NCBI RefSeq assembly: GCF_003589595.1
Contig: NW_020653409.1
Coordinates: 2,398,466-2,462,465 of the forward strand
DNA: 64,000 bases
Reading direction: 5' to 3'
From: Hyposmocoma kahamanoa
Taxonomy: Eukaryota; Arthropoda; Insecta; Lepidoptera; Cosmopterigidae
In this document: positions 33,373-45,974 of the stretch, one piece after another
Layout: the number at the start of each line of letters is the position of its first letter
Numbering within the stretch: the first letter of the stretch is position 1
The notes under the pieces: model-generated
Database searches by the model: none
The model's input: only the letters and a program-made list of their open reading frames with translations
What the model was told of the DNA's origin: nothing
Position numbers and translations under genes: made by a program

Positions 33373-36300
33373 CGTATCTAGTTTGTACATTACGTAATTG
33401 TCATAAAGTCCATTATGCTATGGGTAGAAAACATCGCTTTTATTCGTTCCGTGGGAATTTAAATTGAGGATCACAGTAGGCTACGACCAGGTAGAGCTTT
33501 ACAACCTGAAAGGAGACTTGTGGATCCAATATCAAAACCAATACGAACGAAAAAGCCAACTTTCAGGAAACGGCTGTTAAATATTCTAAAAATTAAATAT
33601 AAAAATCAAACTCTTAGTAACGGTCTTGGTTTCAAAGTGCGATACATTTGTTGTTCATACAACACCACTCGTAACAAGAATGAATTGAATCTTATGTAAT
33701 TTGCTTTTTAGAGTGAAAATTGTAACTTCGTCTATTTGTGATAATGGGACGCTATAGACCCCTGTGGTGCTAGTGGGAACATCGTTCCACCATTACCGCC
33801 AGTGGCACTTGTCGGTGTTCCTAGTGGTTGGTTGTTGGTGGTTTTAACATCTATTGCCAATAAAAAGCAAAAGTCAATGTTTATTAATTAATTTATTGTA
33901 GAAATCCTGTTTTATATGCAGATAATTTTGAAACAATTTTAGTTGTAACCTTGAGAATTCATAAATTTTTTTACAAAAAAAACCAAGTTAATTTTTATGA
34001 TCACATGTGTTTTTTCATGATTCGTCATTTTTCTACGATATCTATTATAAGGTGGACATTATGAAAAGTACATAATTTACAAAAATGCCTTCGTTTTCGT
34101 CCACCTATCCAATTTGTCAGTATATTTCCATAAAACACTAAAGTTATCCTCATAATAAGGTGGATGGAAGCTATCGCCAGGCAGCGAATGCGGTGTATTT
34201 ATAATCGTGTACTTTAATTCCAGTGAATAGGAAATAGACTGTAATTAGAAAATGTTAAGGTACAAATTTAAACAGGCGGAGTTGGCCGGTTAACTCGAGC
34301 TCTATATGTCTTATTCATTCGCATAAATATCTCCATAAGTGTTAAAGAGATAGAAAATGTGGAGTGAGATTTGAAAAGGGACATTCGGAATTAGAACAAG
34401 TGATGATCACAGAATCCCAAAGCCTTCATTGTAAATGGTGTAAGAATTTTTTATCCCTTACGGCAAATGATTACTTTATTAAGTATGTAATTGTTATAAA
34501 TTATATTTATCATGACATTATAAGCAAATTGAAATACAACATGTTTAAAATGAGAATTGAGATTATTTTTGTTTTCCTGTATTTTATTTTCTTTTTACGG
34601 TCTGTCCCGTAAGTTATTTATGTAAACTTGTTTACAAAATACAATAATCTACAAATACCAGCTTGAATGCCATAATACATTCTCTACCTACCAGTCAACG
34701 TATTTTAATACGTGACGTGCACGATTTAACATCGGTTGAATGGGTTGACTAGACGTAGGCTGTCGTTCGGTACGGGTCCACCCCTATGTTGTAGATATTC
34801 CAAACAGCACGAACCGTTACGCTTCCACATTTGTATGGCGAACAACTGGAGTGGAATTCCTGTTCAAGATGAGAGTCGATAGGCATTATTTAGGTATGCA
34901 TGCATGGTTGACCTCATCGTCACTTTTCATCAGGTGAGATGGAGATCAAAATTAAATGCGCACTTATTATATTTAAAAAAATCTGTTGAGGCAAGCAGAA
35001 AAAAAATCCAAAATAATGTAACAATGAATGACCAACCTTAAAACCTGGTAAACCCTACCTGTATAAGCGGATATCACATTTATAAGCCTTGCTTCATTTA
35101 CTAGTATAGAGCTAGAAGGACGATCGTGCAGTTTCGCAATGTGTAGGAAAGTCGAGTGGTTGTAAAATTTCGATGGTTAGGCCGCAGACGATTTTTTTTT
35201 TTGTTATTTATAAATACTTCGCCACAAATAGCAACTCCGCCGCCGCCGCCGCACAGTGGACCCAAATTGATAATTCTTGGACATAGGAATAACTCGTGGT
35301 GTATCGAGCAAATTACTTTTTTAATTGATAATAGAAATTATAGAAGAATAAAAGTTGTTAGGAATATTATCCATCACATAAAAAAAATTTGCTCGATACT
35401 CCACAAGCTATTTCTATGTCCAAGAATTATCAATTTGGGCCCACCGTGCGCCGCTCTCTATAGAATTATCTATAGAGAGCGGCGCACGGTGGGCCCATTG
35501 ACGAAAGCAGAGAGAATACGTTATCATATTTTTTTATTACTGTTCCATCGTGTCTATACTATCAGTCTACAAAAGTAATATATTAAAATCTTGCACATAC
35601 TAGTTGCAACTTGTGCGAATACGAATAGACCAACGCTTACGCAAAATGAAAAGCGTGCTTATGCGCTTATTTTAAAAAGCAGACTTTTAAAGTGCTTTTC
35701 GTTTAAACGCGCACCTCTACCATACGCCTCGATTACTATCGGAACCGCTATCGCCAAAACACGACAACACAAACAAATGACAAACACTTATCTTATTAAT
35801 GATTGGTCATATTTTTTTTCTAATTCAAAAAGATGTAACAAATTCTGCGGATTGTTAATATAATATAAACTTTACCCAGATGCTATATCGTTGAAAGTTC
35901 AATACCTTTATTGCAAGTTAACTTGATTTTAAATTGAAATTTTATTCAACGTGGTGCCATCTTGCGGCCAGTAGCTGTACTACGAAGAACGATTATTAAC
36001 GTCTGAATCAATTCGATAAACAGAAAATTGCAAATTTATTAAAATAAGACTTACCGATGATATGAAATACTACTACGCACTCCAAAGCAGCACAATAAGG
36101 CATTTTTTAGGTATGCGATTTTAGAGAATTTGCGCGAAGGAATGACACAACCATGCCATACAAAGCGAAAATGACGGACTGAGGTCTCGAAACATTAACA
36201 TTGGGATGTTGGCACTCGTCTGACGCTAACTAACCACTTCTACTGTATTTATTGTTCTGTGAATTCGACCCTTGTCATCACGACCCTGTACATAAACAAA

Positions 36301-36617
36301 GTTATTTCTAAGCGATTTAATAATGTGACTTACGTGCGTTAGATTGTAGTCGAATAAAACTGGTGTCTTATCTAAAAAGTTAGTAAATAAACAAATTAAA
36401 AAGTATCATTTTTCTTCGGAGACTGGTAATGCACAAAGAATCCGTTATATCGTTTTTTAAAATCATTTTGTCAATTACACTCATTCATTTCAATTTTCAG
36501 CTTTTACTATTCCATTGCAGGACAACAGCCTCCCTTCTCTTGTCACTTAGACGTGAGACGCACTAGAAGTTTTCGGAATGAATAAGAAAAAAATACTGTA
36601 AATAGGCAGAAATTAAT
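33373..36617. other. Intergenic, mostly unannotatable
   Basis: Apart from the foldback at 35237-35496, no repeat family, exon or RNA gene is recognised. An 82-residue open frame at 34364-34612 and a 140-residue one over the foldback show no domains. Confidence 0.45.
35237..35496. repeat. Compound foldback with three copies of one end
   Basis: Arms 35250-35313 and about 35383-35447 pair imperfectly over about 60 bases (AAATTGATAATTCTTGGACA). The right arm continues into a perfect hairpin: 35437-35464 and 35469-35496 are exact complements around ATTA. Confidence 0.85.
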
Positions 36618-36934
36618 TTATTGTTTTTTAAAACATCCTCCGTTAGCGTTAATGCACCTTTTCATACGAATGAACAAATTTTGAAAACATTTATGCCACT
36701 CCTCCGTGACAATCTCTGAAAAATATTTTTCATACTGTTCTACAGCCTCTTCAGGTGATGAAAATCGTTGACCGCGTAACTGATTCTTAATATTTGGAAA
36801 TTAATAAAAGTCAAGTTCGGGACCATGTCGGGACTGGACGCAGGATGGCTCATAAAGTCAACGGTGTTCACCTTCAAAAATTCATTTGTCTGTCTGGCTG
36901 TGTGAAAACTGGCATTAACGTGGTGCAAGATGAT
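36618..36934 (-). pseudogene. Mariner transposase C-terminal fragment
   Basis: On the minus strand the frame reads HTARQTNEFLKVNTVDFMSH, then after a frameshift near 36,800 it continues RGQRFSSPEEAVEQYEKYF and ends NANGGCFKKQ with a stop. This is the end of a mariner-family (DD34D) transposase. The block normally reading SPDLAP plus the last catalytic aspartate is corrupted. The rest of the transposon is not present. It is a dead remnant about 150 bases from a tandem repeat. Confidence 0.88.
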
Positions 36935-37082
36935 ACTGCGTTTACGGTTATTATTACATATTTCTTTTATTATTATTTTTGATATTTATTATTATTATAT
37001 ATTTTTTATAGGTAGAAAATCACACTACGAAAATTTTCACGAGTTAAATCCATGGTCCGGTTAAATCATGGAGTTAAATCCA

Positions 37083-37769
37083 AGAATCACAGCTCCTAGC
37101 TTAAGATCTGATCGCATCGAGAAAAAGTAGTGGATTAGTCGCAAAGTTTTTTATGTAAGTCAATGGAATAAGCAAATAATAACCTAGGAAACACTATATG
37201 GTATCTTAAAAGATGGCGTCTCTTATTCCAGCGTGACCATGGACGATTATTTGAAATTAGTGAAGTAAAATTTTAATTTATTAAAATAAAGTAAATTAAG
37301 TTTAGTCGTAGTGTCGTTTTGACTCTATAACGATGTTTTATCGATCGAATATTTGAAATAAATTTATTCCAGGGGCACCATTTTTCTATCATGAGAATCA
37401 CAGCTCCTAGCTTAAGATCTGATCGCATCGAGAAAAAGTAGTGGATTAGTCGCAAAGTTTTTGATGTAAGTCAATGGAATAAGCAAATAATAACCTAGGA
37501 AATACTATATGGTATCTTAAAAGATGGCGTCTCTTATTCCAGCGTGACCATGGACGATTATTTGAAATTAGTGAAGTAAAAATTTAATTTATTAAAATAA
37601 AGTAAATTAAGTTTAGTCGTAGTGTCGTTATGACTCTATAACGATGTTTTATCGATCGAATATTTGAAATAAATTTATTCCAGGGGCACCATTTTTCTAT
37701 CATGAGAATCAGCTCCTAGCTTAAGATCTGATCGCATCGAGAAAAAATAGTGGATTAGTCGCAAAGTTT
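37083..37769 (+). repeat. Tandem repeat, 311-bp unit, 2.2 copies
   Basis: Units begin AGAATCACAGCTCCTAGCTT at 37083, 37394 and 37705 (the third lacks two bases and stops after 65). The first two differ at only about four positions. The unit has no tRNA-like or coding features. Confidence 0.92.
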
Positions 37770-38020
37770 TTGAATTATTTATAATTTCGCCCGTATAATA
37801 CCTTGTAAGGGCATAGAAAAGAACGTCAGTTTTATTCTATAAATAAAAACACATACAACACGCCAACTTAGAACTATATCCATTTACACCAGCCCGTTGC
37901 ACCAAGTACCAAGTACTATCATTTCCAATATTTCTATAGCCATGTTTTATAATAATTGCGTTCTTAATTTCAAATAGATTAGGTACACAAATCAAAAGAA
38001 CAAAATACCGTATCACACAT

Positions 38021-38026
38021 TTTATT
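38021..38026 (-). promoter_or_regulatory. Poly(A) signal overlapping DPH7 stop
   Basis: On the minus strand the stop TAA runs directly into ATAAAA, so an AATAAA begins at the last base of the stop codon. No alternative signal is seen within the next 60 bases. Confidence 0.45.
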
Positions 38027-40235
38027 TACCACTCAACTTCGCCCAAATGCAATTTGCAATCATAAAACGAACACGTAGCCACCACAGACGGTTTTTCGTC
38101 GACAAACTTCCAATCGGCACCATATGCAATACTTTCATGTTCTAAATATTCACAAATAACGTTAATCTCTTCCTCGAGGTGTAATATTTTGAACCCTCCG
38201 TACATACAGGCTGCTAAAATTATGTTTTTTTGGAAGGGGTGCCATTTAAGCCTCCATACTCCTCCGTTTACGTTTGTCTCCGTTATACTACGTTTTAGGT
38301 TCCTTGTGTCCCAAAGACGCACTCTTTCGTCGTAACTGAAAATTAGATCAAAACCGGTAAAAGCTTGAAAAAAAAAATTTCACCCGTAAGCGACAAAAGG
38401 GCGGCAAATTTTTATTTATTTCGAATTTTTGTGTCCCTGTGACAAACAACTACTTATTTATAATAATATAAACATGTTTCTGATGTCTTTTAAGTTATGT
38501 AAAAGAATAATAAATAAAATTAACATTGGAAATGAAACTATTTTTCCGGATTTAAATAGCGTATATTTGTTTTTTCAAACAAACCGACGTATCGGGCCCT
38601 TTACAGGTCCCAAAATTAACATTTTTTACATTTTATGGTTGTTGAAACATTCTCATACCTGCCGGTCAAAAGCTGATGTTCCATATCCACGTGGTTCCTC
38701 ACAACTGTCACTCCAGCTTCGTGAATCCTGTTTACGGTGACTGCTATCTCGGGTACTCTGGCATCGTAACTCTTGAACACGCAGTCATCACCGCCTGCGG
38801 AAAATGGTTGCATAGTTACGTATAAATGTCGGAAACTTTTTGGTGACCAAGCATGAATCGGATGGGATCATAAGTATCTAAGGTGTTCGCTGAGGGGATC
38901 ACTGCGGCGGACCTGATTTCCAGAAGAGACAACTAATATATGTTCCGTATCAATATCTAAATTTTTTGAACATGATGTGCGTATATTTTTAAGCTACTTT
39001 CGTTCACGAACGAACTAGCAAGAAACTTTAGGAATTGCTCTTTTTAAATAAACGTAAATGCTATGAAATACACTTTGAATCAAATTTGTATGAAATCTAG
39101 AGAAATGTCGTCTTTCCATGCATCCTTTTAAACTTAAGAAATGTTATTTGCTCCGGAATCTCATTGTAAAAACGTGTACAGTTCCCCATAAAAGAATCAT
39201 TTACCTTAGTTAAACACACCCTTACCCTTCAAAACGGGAATGCAGTAATGCTTATATTACTGCTTGGCGGCCGAAATAGGCAAGGTTGCCACCTTACTTG
39301 TTAGTTGGCAGTATTTCCCTAAACAAAGTTTTTCACAAGAAACTCTACTGCTACTAAAAAAGTCATTTCAGGTTTGTAAAATCAAGTGCATCTTAATTAC
39401 AACTGGCTAAATATTATTCATTTTTTGCAACTGAACACTTACCTGAATAAAATATATTACTATTCCAATAATTAAAAGCAGCGATCCATGCTTCAAATCC
39501 GTGTCCATTCCACCGTCCAATCTTCAGCAATTGGTCTCCAACTACCCTCAATACAGTCACACTTCCCGCTGAATCACTGACTACTATATCTGGCTCTTCA
39601 ATCTCGGTTTTGTTGGTTGACCAATCCAAAGACAAAGCCAGAATATTTTCACCAATCGACTCTTCAACCCACAATTTCAAATTTAACGTTCCATTTTCGT
39701 CAACCATTCGGTAAAGATGTAAAATACCCTCAGATGTTGCAGTAGCAAGTACCGGGTAGTTTTGTATGGTGTGGTAACACCATTTTTGGTCGAGTATTCC
39801 AGAAGTTTCAATAGTTTGGTTAGGAGACAACTCGATGGTGCTGTTGTCTATGACAAAGAGATAGATGCGGCCAAGTCTCGACTGTTTTGCTTCATGATCT
39901 GCAAGTGAATATAATAAGTTTCAATTTCAACAGTTAGGTTTAGAAATGTAAACAATATTATTTTTGAATTAACATTACCCAAAAATTGCAATTGCAATTT
40001 AATATTTGTACACGTATACAAGTCCGAGATTTAATAATACAAATCCACAATAAATTATAAAAAAATGTTAAAAATTTAATTTGCTACAATAATTACCTCC
40101 TCCAGAACCATTCTTATTGAGCTGGTAAGTACCACAAGTGAACACATTCCAATGCTGAATCACGGGGCACCATTCGACGGAATCCGCGCTGTAACCCGTG
40201 TTCCACCGCCACTTGGTCGTCCACAACGCTTCCAT
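38026..40235 (-). CDS. DPH7: Diphthine methyltransferase (DPH7/WDR85), complete, 4 exons
   Basis: Minus-strand exons 40235-40097, 39898-39443, 38794-38659 and 38335-38026 join at GT-AG sites in phases 1, 1 and 2 to 346 residues. DPH7 is a WD40 protein that hydrolyses the methyl ester of the diphthine intermediate so that diphthamide can be completed on elongation factor 2 in the cytosol. Family signatures run in order: SADSVEWCP and TCGTYQL in exon 1; LALSLDWST and FEAWIAAFNYW in exon 2; GGDDCVFKSYDAR in exon 3; SYDERVRLWDTRN, GGVWRLKWHPF, AACMYGGFKIL, YGADW and ATCSFYD in exon 4. Human DPH7 is longer (about 450) mainly from an insertion before the CSFYD block that this protein lacks. The ATG starts 13 residues before the SADSVEWCP block, about where the human protein starts. 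Confidence 0.95.
38528..38611 (+). mobile_element. Unit X, 84-base copy with 12-bp target duplication
   Basis: AAAATTAACATT flanks it at 38516-38527 and 38612-38623. The body runs from GGAAATGAAAC to CAGGTCCC and matches the copy at 25335-25418 closely. It lies in DPH7 intron 3. Confidence 0.85.
39216..39356 (+). mobile_element. SINE-A 3' fragment in DPH7 intron 2
   Basis: Only the terminal half from CACCCTTACCCTTCAAAACG to the CTACTGCTACTAAA end is present. Confidence 0.75.
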
Positions 40236-40782
40236 AGACGCTAAAAATTAGATTATTTGAATTAAATGTAAAATTCAGGCGTCTTAACCTGTGGTCGGGT
40301 ATTCGGATGATTTTAAATCTGGAGTTCACTTTTACACATTTTCACGTGAATTTTTAGCGAAATATTGCTGGGATACCGGAATGGCGTGACATGTTGCCAT
40401 TTTTATGTAAATACAAAATATTTTGGCTTATTACAAATATTAAAGATCTGAGAAAGACCAAGATTATTGAAATAAAATCTGAGTTTCGATAAAAAATTAT
40501 TCAAACTACAATTTTTCACTTTTTATATTTATGATAAAGGTTAATTTAAATGTTACATAACATTTCAAACGTTTATTTTCCTTCTATTTTTTTCTAAATA
40601 ATTTCATCAATCCGGTATAGCGGCATTTTTTCGACACAGAAGCGCATTCCATATTAGCAATCATTAATTACTAATCCATCAATATTTGTCTCCCAATTAC
40701 ATCCACTAAAAATCGAAAAGGTGTGGCTACTACTCCATTACACTTCAAGTTTGACTCGTATATACCTGCTTATTATAATATT
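40236..40782. other. DPH7 upstream flank
   Basis: AT-rich. A TTTTTAG five bases before the ATG could be an acceptor for a 5' UTR exon, but no donor was fixed. Confidence 0.4.
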
Positions 40783-41066
40783 GTGTCGCAACGGAAGTAT
40801 CATAACACACAATACAGGAAACAGATGTCAAAAGTAAATCTTAGCGGAAACTAATGCGGAAGCGGAAAAGTACATACTTTAAAATTCTCAACGAAATAGC
40901 TCCAAACACACTTGTTTTTGTTTTCATAGTTGCAGTTCTAACACAAAACTGCTAAAGCCCACGCACCCACCGCCAAACAATACGCGCAAGCGCCTGATGT
41001 ATCGCAATAAACTTCTGACAACATTTCCGTTATTAAATTTATAACAAAGATCTGTTTCATCACTAG
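40783..41066. repeat. Dispersed repeat E, copy 1
   Basis: It runs from GTCGCAACGGAAGTAT to TCTGTTTCATCACTAG and shares GTCAAAAGTAAATCTTA and AATGCGGAAGCGGAA with 42085-42310. Confidence 0.55.
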
Positions 41067-41868
41067 GTAGGTAATACATACTTGTCTGTAGTTCGGTTAA
41101 TTTATTTCATCTCATTTGCATATATCTTTGTACAGTTTGAAGAACAAAATTGACATAGTTGGATCCATAATTTCCTTTGAGGATGGAAAAAAATAGTCTA
41201 AGGTAATTTCATGGCCTATGTTGTAATTTAAACAATTAAATTCCGTCGAAAATTGTAAGTTAAGTCTTACGATGAAAACTAATTGCTTACATTACAATAT
41301 AATGTCTAGCGCTGCATGTCCTTTATTTTATTTTTTCCATCCTCCAAGCTTATGACTGTGTCTAAATTATCTTTTTTTTTTTGTGGTAATGGCTCTGCAG
41401 TTGACAATTACAAGTTAAAGCTATGAATGATAAGAGGTTTCATGTCGAAGGCATAAAATAAAACCATAATGTCTATTTTAGACCCATTTATTAATCCATA
41501 ATAAAAATATACGAGAATAAATATAGCAGATTAATGCCTATCGTAACTGCGATGGTTTGTCGATGATCTAACACCGTCTAAACACATCCTTACAAATTTT
41601 AATTTACTAAAAAAATTTGTACTGTCGTATGGTTCCTCACTTACAAATTACATTTAAGGACAGGAATTACAGGGGTTAAAGAAAATTACGCCCCTTATTA
41701 TTACGTCAATTATTAAAACCGTATGACAAGTTACTATGTATATTCTGCTCAAGTCCCTAGTATAGTATTTAGTGAACAGGTTTAGGCGTCTTCAAATTAG
41801 ACGCTTGCAGAAGCTCTGCAGTGGCGCGGTTGACACGCCACTGCTAATTTTCATACAATATTTAGTAG

Positions 41869-42408
41869 TGATGCAACGGAAGTATTTTTTTTATAATATC
41901 AAGTGACAGGACGAACAAACCTAATAGTTTTATAATAGTTAAAATAACCAAAATAACAGTTGCAGTGCCACGCAGAGCTTTAAACAACAAAGATCTCATG
42001 GGCGCTGCCACTGCGCCCATCATCCTGAGACATAATTTGATAATTCCATTGTGCTACAGGCAAATTCACCAAAATTACATGTCATAACGGAAACAAACGT
42101 CAAAAGTAAATCTTATGTAAGAATGCGGAAGCGGAAGTGTAAATATTATAAAGATATCAACGACATAGTCGCAAATAGGACTTGTTTTTTGTTTCATAAT
42201 TGCACTGTGCACAACACAACACTGTTAAAAAACGCGCGCCCCGCCACCAAGCAATCTGCGAGCGGGCCACATCCATTGTGAACGTTGTAAAACTACTGAC
42301 AAAAGTTCCGTTACAAAAATTGCGGAAGCAGAAACGGAAACAGATGTAAAAAAGTGTGCAGAACTTCCACAGTTGCGGAAGCAGTAGCAGACGTCTGTTG
42401 CATCACTA
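41869..42408. repeat. Dispersed repeat E, copy 2, with SINE-A inside
   Basis: The ends TAGTGATGCAACGGAAG and TCTGTTGCATCACTA are partly inverted, hAT-MITE-like. The SINE-A fragment at 41896-42060 interrupts it. Confidence 0.6.
41896..42060 (+). mobile_element. SINE-A fragment inside another repeat
   Basis: The 5' half of the family, inserted in the element spanning 41869-42408. Confidence 0.75.
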
Positions 42409-45400
42409 ATAATATCTAGTCTGCAAACTGGCGCGCACGTGGCGCCACTGCAGCACTTCCATAAGCATCTAACTTAAAGGTACCCTTATAAAAGACACAT
42501 AATAAAGGGTTCCACTAGCAAATATGCTTAGCTTTAGAAAGAATCTTAAATATCACCAATATTGTTCAAGTATACACAGTGAATCGTAGATTGCGAAAAT
42601 ATATAAATAAATATATGGATAAAACTATTTTATAAAAATATTGAAATGGACTTCAAGAATTAGTATAACATTTATGTAAGTACATTATTAATGGTAACTT
42701 ATTCAATAGAATTAACGTCTATTTCGTAATATCTTCTTATGGCTAACTACAATTATAAAGTATACTTCAACGGCAGTTGGACTGTGGTTTATATAATGTT
42801 TTCTATATTTATTTTATTGTAGAAGTGTACATAAAAGTAATGCACTGTTGCTTCCATTTTTGTCGTATACAGAAATGAGAAATCTCATTTGAACTACTTA
42901 TTCGTATTTAAGTTTTAAAGGCGTACTTAACTACTTTATACTTTCCAGTTATGTGCTCAGATTCTGTTTACAATCACAGTATTTACCTGACGTTTTATAA
43001 TTGTTCAAAATGTTGGTCTTTCGGTTAAGTTAAAAGTTACAAATCATGCATAGATAAGTTAAAGCCGTACCGCAACTGACGGACATTTTCAATTATTTTC
43101 ATTTCTTAGTCATGTTTTCTATAGTGACAAAATAAAACGCAATATTTTAATGAGTGAACCGATGAACTAATCACGCTCCTAGTGTCAGCATTACCACTAT
43201 AACAACTTTAGTGCGCTGTTCGCTTCATGTACACTAGGTATATTAGCTACAACATAGTATAACATCAAAATACATATTTAAATCTGTAAAACCTTATTGG
43301 AACATAATACATCTTTCTACGGAGGATTAGTGTCTAAGAACTAAATTATATACATTTGAAATGAAAATGCTTGGACCTACATCGCGTTATTTGTATTTCA
43401 AAAGAAACCAACATTTGTTCTCTCTTCTCGACTAATCGTTGGATTCTTTGGAGTCAGTTGTGACCATGAAACCTGTACAGCCCGAAATGTTGGTTTGTTT
43501 AAAAAAAAAAAAAATATACGCGATTTAGACCTGTTAAAAAATTTTTTCATTTCAAATGCAATTGTGAAAATCTAAGAACTCGATAAATTATATACAACTT
43601 AATATTAATAAAAACACAATGCATTAGCAAAATGAGCACTTTCTTATAAACTATATTGTATTCTATGTTTGAGGTCACAAAACTGGCTGTATTTCGTAAC
43701 ATTGGTAATTAAAATTAATATCATTGCAATATTGCTTTCGTCACTCCATTTGAATACTGTGCGTAAATTGGTTGCTTTGTTGTGGCCAGAAGAAATACTT
43801 TGATTGTTTCAAATCAGTACTTATTCTCCTGATTATCTTAATTGACTGTGTAAATAGTTTCTTTTGTTTATATTGTAAAGAATCTTTTTTTTTCTCCTGA
43901 CTACAACTATTTATTATACTCGTTTTATTATTAATAACTTGACTTAGCATGACTAACATTACTATAAAAATGATTGTAAATCTTGCAATTAAACATACAT
44001 TTTACGTTCACTACACGATTAAAAAACATCAAACATGATTTGTCTGCTTAAGATACGACAACAAGAATATAAACATTAAAAATATTAATATTTTGTTTGT
44101 GTCTGAGGTAGATGTTCACAATAAATGTTGCATCACAGCCTGGGTTCCAGGACTCTGTACGGGTCGTATTCTCAACTGCCAAATCACTTACGTCACTACT
44201 TATAACTATTTGGGTTCATTCAAATTGATCAATTTGATACAGCTTTGTGAAGTGTTACCTGCTGGGTTGCGAGAACCGCTGCATTACACTTCGTGTATGA
44301 AATAAAAAAATTCTTTTTACTTTTTAAAATTTAGAAAATTGAAATTGTAAATGTCAAATTGTCACTAATAATTGCAACTTGATAAAATACTTTATATTCC
44401 ATTGCCTTTATGTGTTGAATATAAATATGAATTAATGGAGCCATATCCGCACAAAACTTGACTTGATCCTTCCAGATGAAGTGTGTTAAACAATGTTTAA
44501 CTGTGTTACAGAACCCATTTGACAAGAGTTTTTATAAAATATTTAGTTGCAAACATTTGTGTTGCTCTTCAACACAATTGTGACTGTTTCAAATGTTTTA
44601 CATGTCAATATGTTGCATTACAGCTGTTCAATAACAGTCTACAAACACTCACTGATGAATGGGATTCTTTTGTATGAGGAAATATTTATCTTTACTCACT
44701 TTTTGGGCTTTTCAAAATTATAACTTCATATTATGATGAAGAAATCAAATACAATTTTTTCTGTTATCAATCTAAGTTTCTTCTAAAGCTCATTTGTACA
44801 GTTGCATCATATTGTTCATAACTAAAGTTTTCTGATTGACCTGTAAAGCTGCATTGCATCAAACCAATATGAATAAACCCTGGAAATAAATGACATTGTT
44901 CAAAAGTACATAACTGTGATTTCTTTATTTTGATTCTTTGGAATCCTGGCATATGAAAAAAATCAATCTTTAATAACTTACTCGTTCTGTGAAATTATTA
45001 TTATTAAAGAAATTTACATCACAAATAAAAACTTAAATGTTGAAACTTCTTATTTATGTCTAAGTACCCTGAATTATATATCTTTTTAAATCTAACAAAT
45101 TAGAAGCTAAAATTTTTGTTAGAGAATGTTATATAGAATATTTTGGTTTAAATATTGGATCACAAGTTTATCAGCAAACAAAATATATTGGCAGAGCCAG
45201 GTTGTGTCATTATGGAGAGCAATAGATTCTCATAAATATGACACAAGAATTGATATTGTAGTTGGCCTTCATTATGTGATAATTTATACTAACTATTGTT
45301 TGGTGTGCAGCAAGGTAACTTTTAGTTAGCTCTCTGGATTATAGCAATTGATATATATTATGCTAAACTTTATATAAGAATTGTCATTAAAATATGTATC

Positions 45401-45550
45401 TTGTTCTGGTCACATCAGTGGAACATTTTTAAAAACAATATTAATAAAAAAATCAATGTCTTCCATGATTGGCAGTCATCCTTTCCATGTCTAGCATGAT
45501 CAAACCTGAGGTACACTACAATTGACTGTGGGGTTTTTGGGCGCGACGGC
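42409..45550. other. AT-rich intergenic, possible long 3' UTR of CDK2AP1
   Basis: Only the unit X copy at 43437-43590 is recognisable. Its right part may be CDK2AP1 3' UTR, but no poly(A) signal could be assigned. Confidence 0.4.
43437..43590 (-). mobile_element. Unit X, diverged copy with oppositely oriented tail
   Basis: The body is reverse complemented relative to the other copies (CATGAAACCTGTACAGCCCG, ATATACGCGATTTAGACC). The adjoining tail GAAAATCTAAGAACTCGATA is in the same orientation as in the 25.4-kb copy. Confidence 0.6.
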
Positions 45551-45901
45551 TCACTGTCGCGCCGAGCGCTCAGTCTCGATCAAGCATTCCCGCACCAGAA
45601 TGCGGGCGTGGACAATGCCGCGCTTCAGGCGCTCAGCCGAGCTACGGCTCCCAGAATAACTAGGCCGCACCTCCTTACCCATCTCCTCGATCACCGCAAG
45701 CAGCTGTGCATACTTCGATACCCCGTCCTTGTCTTTACCAGTAGAAGACGGCGACGCCGCTGCCGGCACGGTCGATATAGTGGCGTGACTGCTTGCTCCA
45801 TACACGGAATCTTTGTGCACACTCTTCCCGTTCATCGGAATCGCCGTCACGGTGACATCGCTCAATTTCGACTCCACAGCCTGGATGTCCATCGCTTCCA
45901 T
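45551..45901 (-). CDS. CDK2AP1: CDK2-associated protein 1 (DOC1), complete coding exon
   Basis: One uninterrupted coding exon gives 116 residues, against 115 for human CDK2AP1. The C-terminal half is the conserved helical domain: KYAQLLAVIEEMGKEVRPSY, then SAERLKRGIVHARILVREC, ending ETERSARQ. C106 lines up with human Cys105, which forms the homodimer disulfide. The N-terminal 60 residues are low-complexity and unlike the human ones. CDK2AP1 is a small subunit of the NuRD chromatin complex and is also described as a CDK2 binder. A CAG acceptor two bases before the ATG and a GTAAGT donor on the far side define a 70-base 5' UTR intron at 45904-45973. The gene lies head-to-head with the unnamed gene starting at 46936. 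Confidence 0.94.
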   Translation of the reverse strand: MEAMDIQAVESKLSDVTVTAIPMNGKSVHKDSVYGASSHATISTVPAAASPSSTGKDKDGVSKYAQLLAVIEEMGKEVRPSYSGSRSSAERLKRGIVHARILVRECLIETERSARQ

Positions 45902-45974
45902 AGCTGAAAATATACGCGCCGTAAGGAAAACAAAAGAAGCCGAAAGAATCGATCAACGAAACGAGAAACTTACC

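Noticed and set aside
35156..35578. 140-residue open frame over the foldback
   Set aside because: It arises from the inverted repeat itself and encodes low-complexity, motif-free sequence.
37083..37769. CRISPR array or prokaryotic features
   Set aside because: The repeats are long and contiguous without spacers, and everything else in the window is eukaryotic.
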